This document shows, piece by piece, positions 62,614 to 64,000 of a DNA stretch of 64,000 nt. The notes below the pieces were generated by a model. The model was not told where the DNA came from. It saw only the letters and a program-made list of their open reading frames with translations, and did no database searches. The position numbers were made by a program, and so were the translations under genes. Origin of the DNA: Croceibacterium ferulae (GTDB lineage: Bacteria > Pseudomonadota > Alphaproteobacteria > Sphingomonadales > Sphingomonadaceae); NCBI RefSeq assembly GCF_003660445.1, contig NZ_QZVQ01000011.1:24609-88608 (forward strand), read 5' to 3'. Each line of letters opens with the position of its first letter. The stretch's first letter is position 1.

Positions 62614-62680
62614 TGTCTTTCAAGGAGAAGATCGGCTGCGTTCCGCGGAGACTTTATGAGTGGGTAAAGAAGTATCCTGC
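62614..62680 (+). pseudogene. Short remnant of an IS3-family transposase OrfA
   Basis: A stretch reading VSFKEKIGCVPRRLYEWVKK resembles the HTH of IS3-group OrfA proteins, which usually read xIAxKIGCVPQTLxEWVKR. The flanks (62443-62613 and 62681-62792) contain no further recognisable transposase or terminal repeats, so only a fragment remains. The rest of this ~380-bp gap holds nothing else I can support. Confidence 0.45.
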
Positions 62681-62792
62681 ACTTCAGATCTTGTTCGTCA
62701 AACCCTTGGCCTACGTTGAAGGCACCAGCCACCGGTCGAGTCCATCAGCATCAAGGCCGGCGCCTTTACAGTCCGCCGACCGCGAGGGCGAC

Positions 62793-63395
62793 CTATCGCG
62801 TGCTCCACCGGTCAGCCGTACGCCTGATCGTCACCTCGCCTTCATATGGCCGGCAAAGCTGCAGCGCCTCATGCGGCGTGCCGTCGGTCCAGCAATCCCA
62901 CACCGTCGGCGGCAGAATCACCGGCATGCGATCGTGGATACCGACAGCATGGATACAAGCTTCGGTCATCAGCATGCTGTAAGCTGGTCCCCACTCGTCA
63001 GTGTCGCGCCAGATACCGGCAGCGGTGAAGATGGGCTGATCGGGAAGCGCAAACCAGGTGCGTGTCATCGTACCTTTCTCGCCTTCGGCTTCGGCGAACT
63101 CGGTCAACGGGATAAGGCACCGGCGCGCAACGAAGCTGTCCCGCCACATCGGACTGCCGAGGTTTTCGGACCGCGTGTTGTTCACCGGGCGTGGCTTCAA
63201 CGGCTTGCCGGTCCGCTTGCTCGTCTCCGATCGCGGAAAACCCCAGGTCATGCTGCGAAGCACACCACTTGCGAGCACCAGACCAGGGTATCCCGGATAA
63301 ACTTCTTCGACCATATTGCCGCGCATGATCGCCGCGCCGCGAAACAGCCGGGCGACTTCGGCGTGCGAACTAGCCAGTCGATAAAGATTGCACAT
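62793..63395 (-). CDS. SRAP-domain protein (YedK/HMCES family)
   Basis: Recognises abasic sites in single-stranded DNA and forms a protective thiazolidine crosslink through its Cys2. I chose the ATG at 63395, which puts the catalytic Cys directly after Met (MCNLYRLASSHAEVARLF). The frame is open 17 codons earlier. Other family residues include Asn in KPRPVNNTRSENLGSP, Glu in RRCLIPLTEFAEAEG and His in CIHAVGIHDRMPVIL. Length (200 aa) matches. It stands alone. Confidence 0.93.
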   Translation of the reverse strand: MCNLYRLASSHAEVARLFRGAAIMRGNMVEEVYPGYPGLVLASGVLRSMTWGFPRSETSKRTGKPLKPRPVNNTRSENLGSPMWRDSFVARRCLIPLTEFAEAEGEKGTMTRTWFALPDQPIFTAAGIWRDTDEWGPAYSMLMTEACIHAVGIHDRMPVILPPTVWDCWTDGTPHEALQLCRPYEGEVTIRRTADRWSTR

Positions 63396-63902
63396 GACGC
63401 AAGGCTGCGGGTCAGCTGATCGTCTGTCAATCAACGGTTTCAGCACTACTTATGGGATTCCAGACAGCAGCGCCCAAACGTCGGGGCTGGCCGTCGAGCG
63501 ATACAGCGGAGTGACGAGAGCTTAAGGGCGGTCACCGTCCGGTAAGGGATCAGCGCAACCACAGTATAGCAGTGGCACAAGCGTGCCCCCGTCAGCGATA
63601 CCCAACAGGGCCGGATGCCAGTCAGCCCACCACTCTCACGACCAAGAAAGAGGCGATCGTCGTGGCGTCGCGCCGCCACACGCTGCTGCCGCTAGACGAT
63701 AGTCTTCTACAAGCAGGGCAGCGCTTGAAGACCTTGCGAAGCTTCACGCACTACAGATACTTAGCTCGCCAGGGGTGCTTTGGTTTATGGATTGCGGCCA
63801 GGGCTGGCGATCACGGCTGTGGCGGCGTGTGCTTGGGTGGGCTTGCGGGTCTTGCCGGGCGGGCTGCGGGTCGCAGATGGCGGGAGCCAGAACGGCAAAC
63901 GG
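63396..63902. other. Intergenic region without a supported gene
   Basis: About 500 bp between the SRAP gene and the tRNA. Short frames on both strands lack ribosome sites. One plus-strand frame ends GVGFEPTTFRL, which is only the antisense reading of the tRNA. Confidence 0.55.
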
Positions 63903-63924
63903 CCCCGAGGCGGTGGCCTTGGGG
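63903..63924 (-). terminator. Hairpin downstream of the initiator tRNA
   Basis: On the minus strand CCCCAAGGC and GCCTCGGGG pair (one G-U) around a short loop, 19 bp beyond the tRNA 3' end. A weak T-rich tail (CCGTTTGCCGTT) follows. The position fits a tRNA terminator. Confidence 0.5.
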
Positions 63925-63943
63925 CTGCAAGTGTTTTCAGTGG

Positions 63944-64000
63944 TGGTTGCGGGGGTTGGATTTGAACCAACGACCTTCAGGTTATGAGCCTGACGAGCTA
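63944..64000 (-). tRNA. tRNA-fMet (initiator, anticodon CAT), 5' part outside the window
   Basis: 57 nt of an initiator methionine tRNA including the encoded CCA. Read on the minus strand, the D-arm end (TAGCTCG), anticodon arm TCAGG-CTCATAA-CCTGA, T-arm GTTGG-TTCAAAT-CCAAC and acceptor CCCCGCA-ACCA match the bacterial initiator layout, including A72 opposite position 1. The first of the three anticodon-stem G-C pairs typical of initiators is A29-U41 here. The 5' acceptor strand and D-stem lie beyond base 64000. Confidence 0.92.

Noticed and set aside
62085..63419. 444-codon plus-strand frame spanning the halogenase 5' end to the SRAP gene
   Set aside because: It runs antisense through two recognised genes. 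Only the short IS3-like stretch inside it is meaningful.
63775..63987. Frame ending GVGFEPTTFRL near the right edge
   Set aside because: This ending is the well-known conceptual translation of a tRNA gene read antisense, so it is not a protein.

Overview
The window looks like chromosome from a GC-rich sphingomonad-type alphaproteobacterium (Sphingomonadales). The reasons are two very large TonB-dependent receptors, a NodT-type outer-membrane lipoprotein, carbohydrate loci with a tryptophan-halogenase homologue beside the receptors and glycosidases, a fused membrane/spermidine-synthase protein, and an initiator tRNA at the right edge. The species cannot be named from the sequence alone.

Layout, left to right. 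(1) The 3' part of a GH9 glucanase (1-1771), then a TetR regulator divergent from a tripartite RND efflux operon (2505-8422), then a Tat-exported LD-carboxypeptidase (8575-9618). (2) comM/yifB is broken: its first ~280 codons lie at 9674-10515 and its last ~85 codons at ~17190-17443. Between them sit ~6.7 kb of lower-GC accessory DNA, and ~130 codons of comM (including Walker B) are missing. The insert carries two uncharacterised lipoproteins, a serine recombinase, an AbrB/PIN toxin-antitoxin pair, small genes of unknown function and an ORF fused in frame to the comM tail. (3) 17462-24289 is a mixed region: a GNAT acetyltransferase, a frameshifted GST, the spermidine-synthase-like membrane protein, a TPR membrane protein, an Xre-RES toxin-antitoxin pair and a decayed phosphoesterase.

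(4) 24368-39515 is a carbohydrate locus: ROK sugar kinase, GH115 alpha-glucuronidase, GH92 alpha-mannosidase, TonB-dependent receptor, GH43, GH2 and mannonate dehydratase (UxuA). (5) 40048-62411 is a second locus centred on N-acetylglucosamine. It holds a receptor, a GH89 alpha-N-acetylglucosaminidase and NagX in one coupled operon. A convergent NagR follows, then nagB-II, nagA, nagF (EIIA-HPr-EI) and nagE (EIICB). This operon runs on by start/stop overlap into a second GH43-GH2 pair that is a close paralogue of the pair in (4). A GH74-type protein and a tryptophan-halogenase homologue follow on the minus strand. (6) The right end holds an IS3-like remnant, an SRAP/YedK protein and a partial tRNA-fMet.

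Working model (inference): receptors bring oligosaccharides into the periplasm; GH92, GH89, GH43, GH2 and GH115 trim them there. GlcNAc enters by the NagE/NagF phosphotransferase system and is converted by NagA and NagB-II. Glucuronate-derived mannonate is dehydrated by UxuA. Several genes (gst, phosphoesterase, halogenase) show single-base frame changes, so either decay or assembly indels should be kept in mind.
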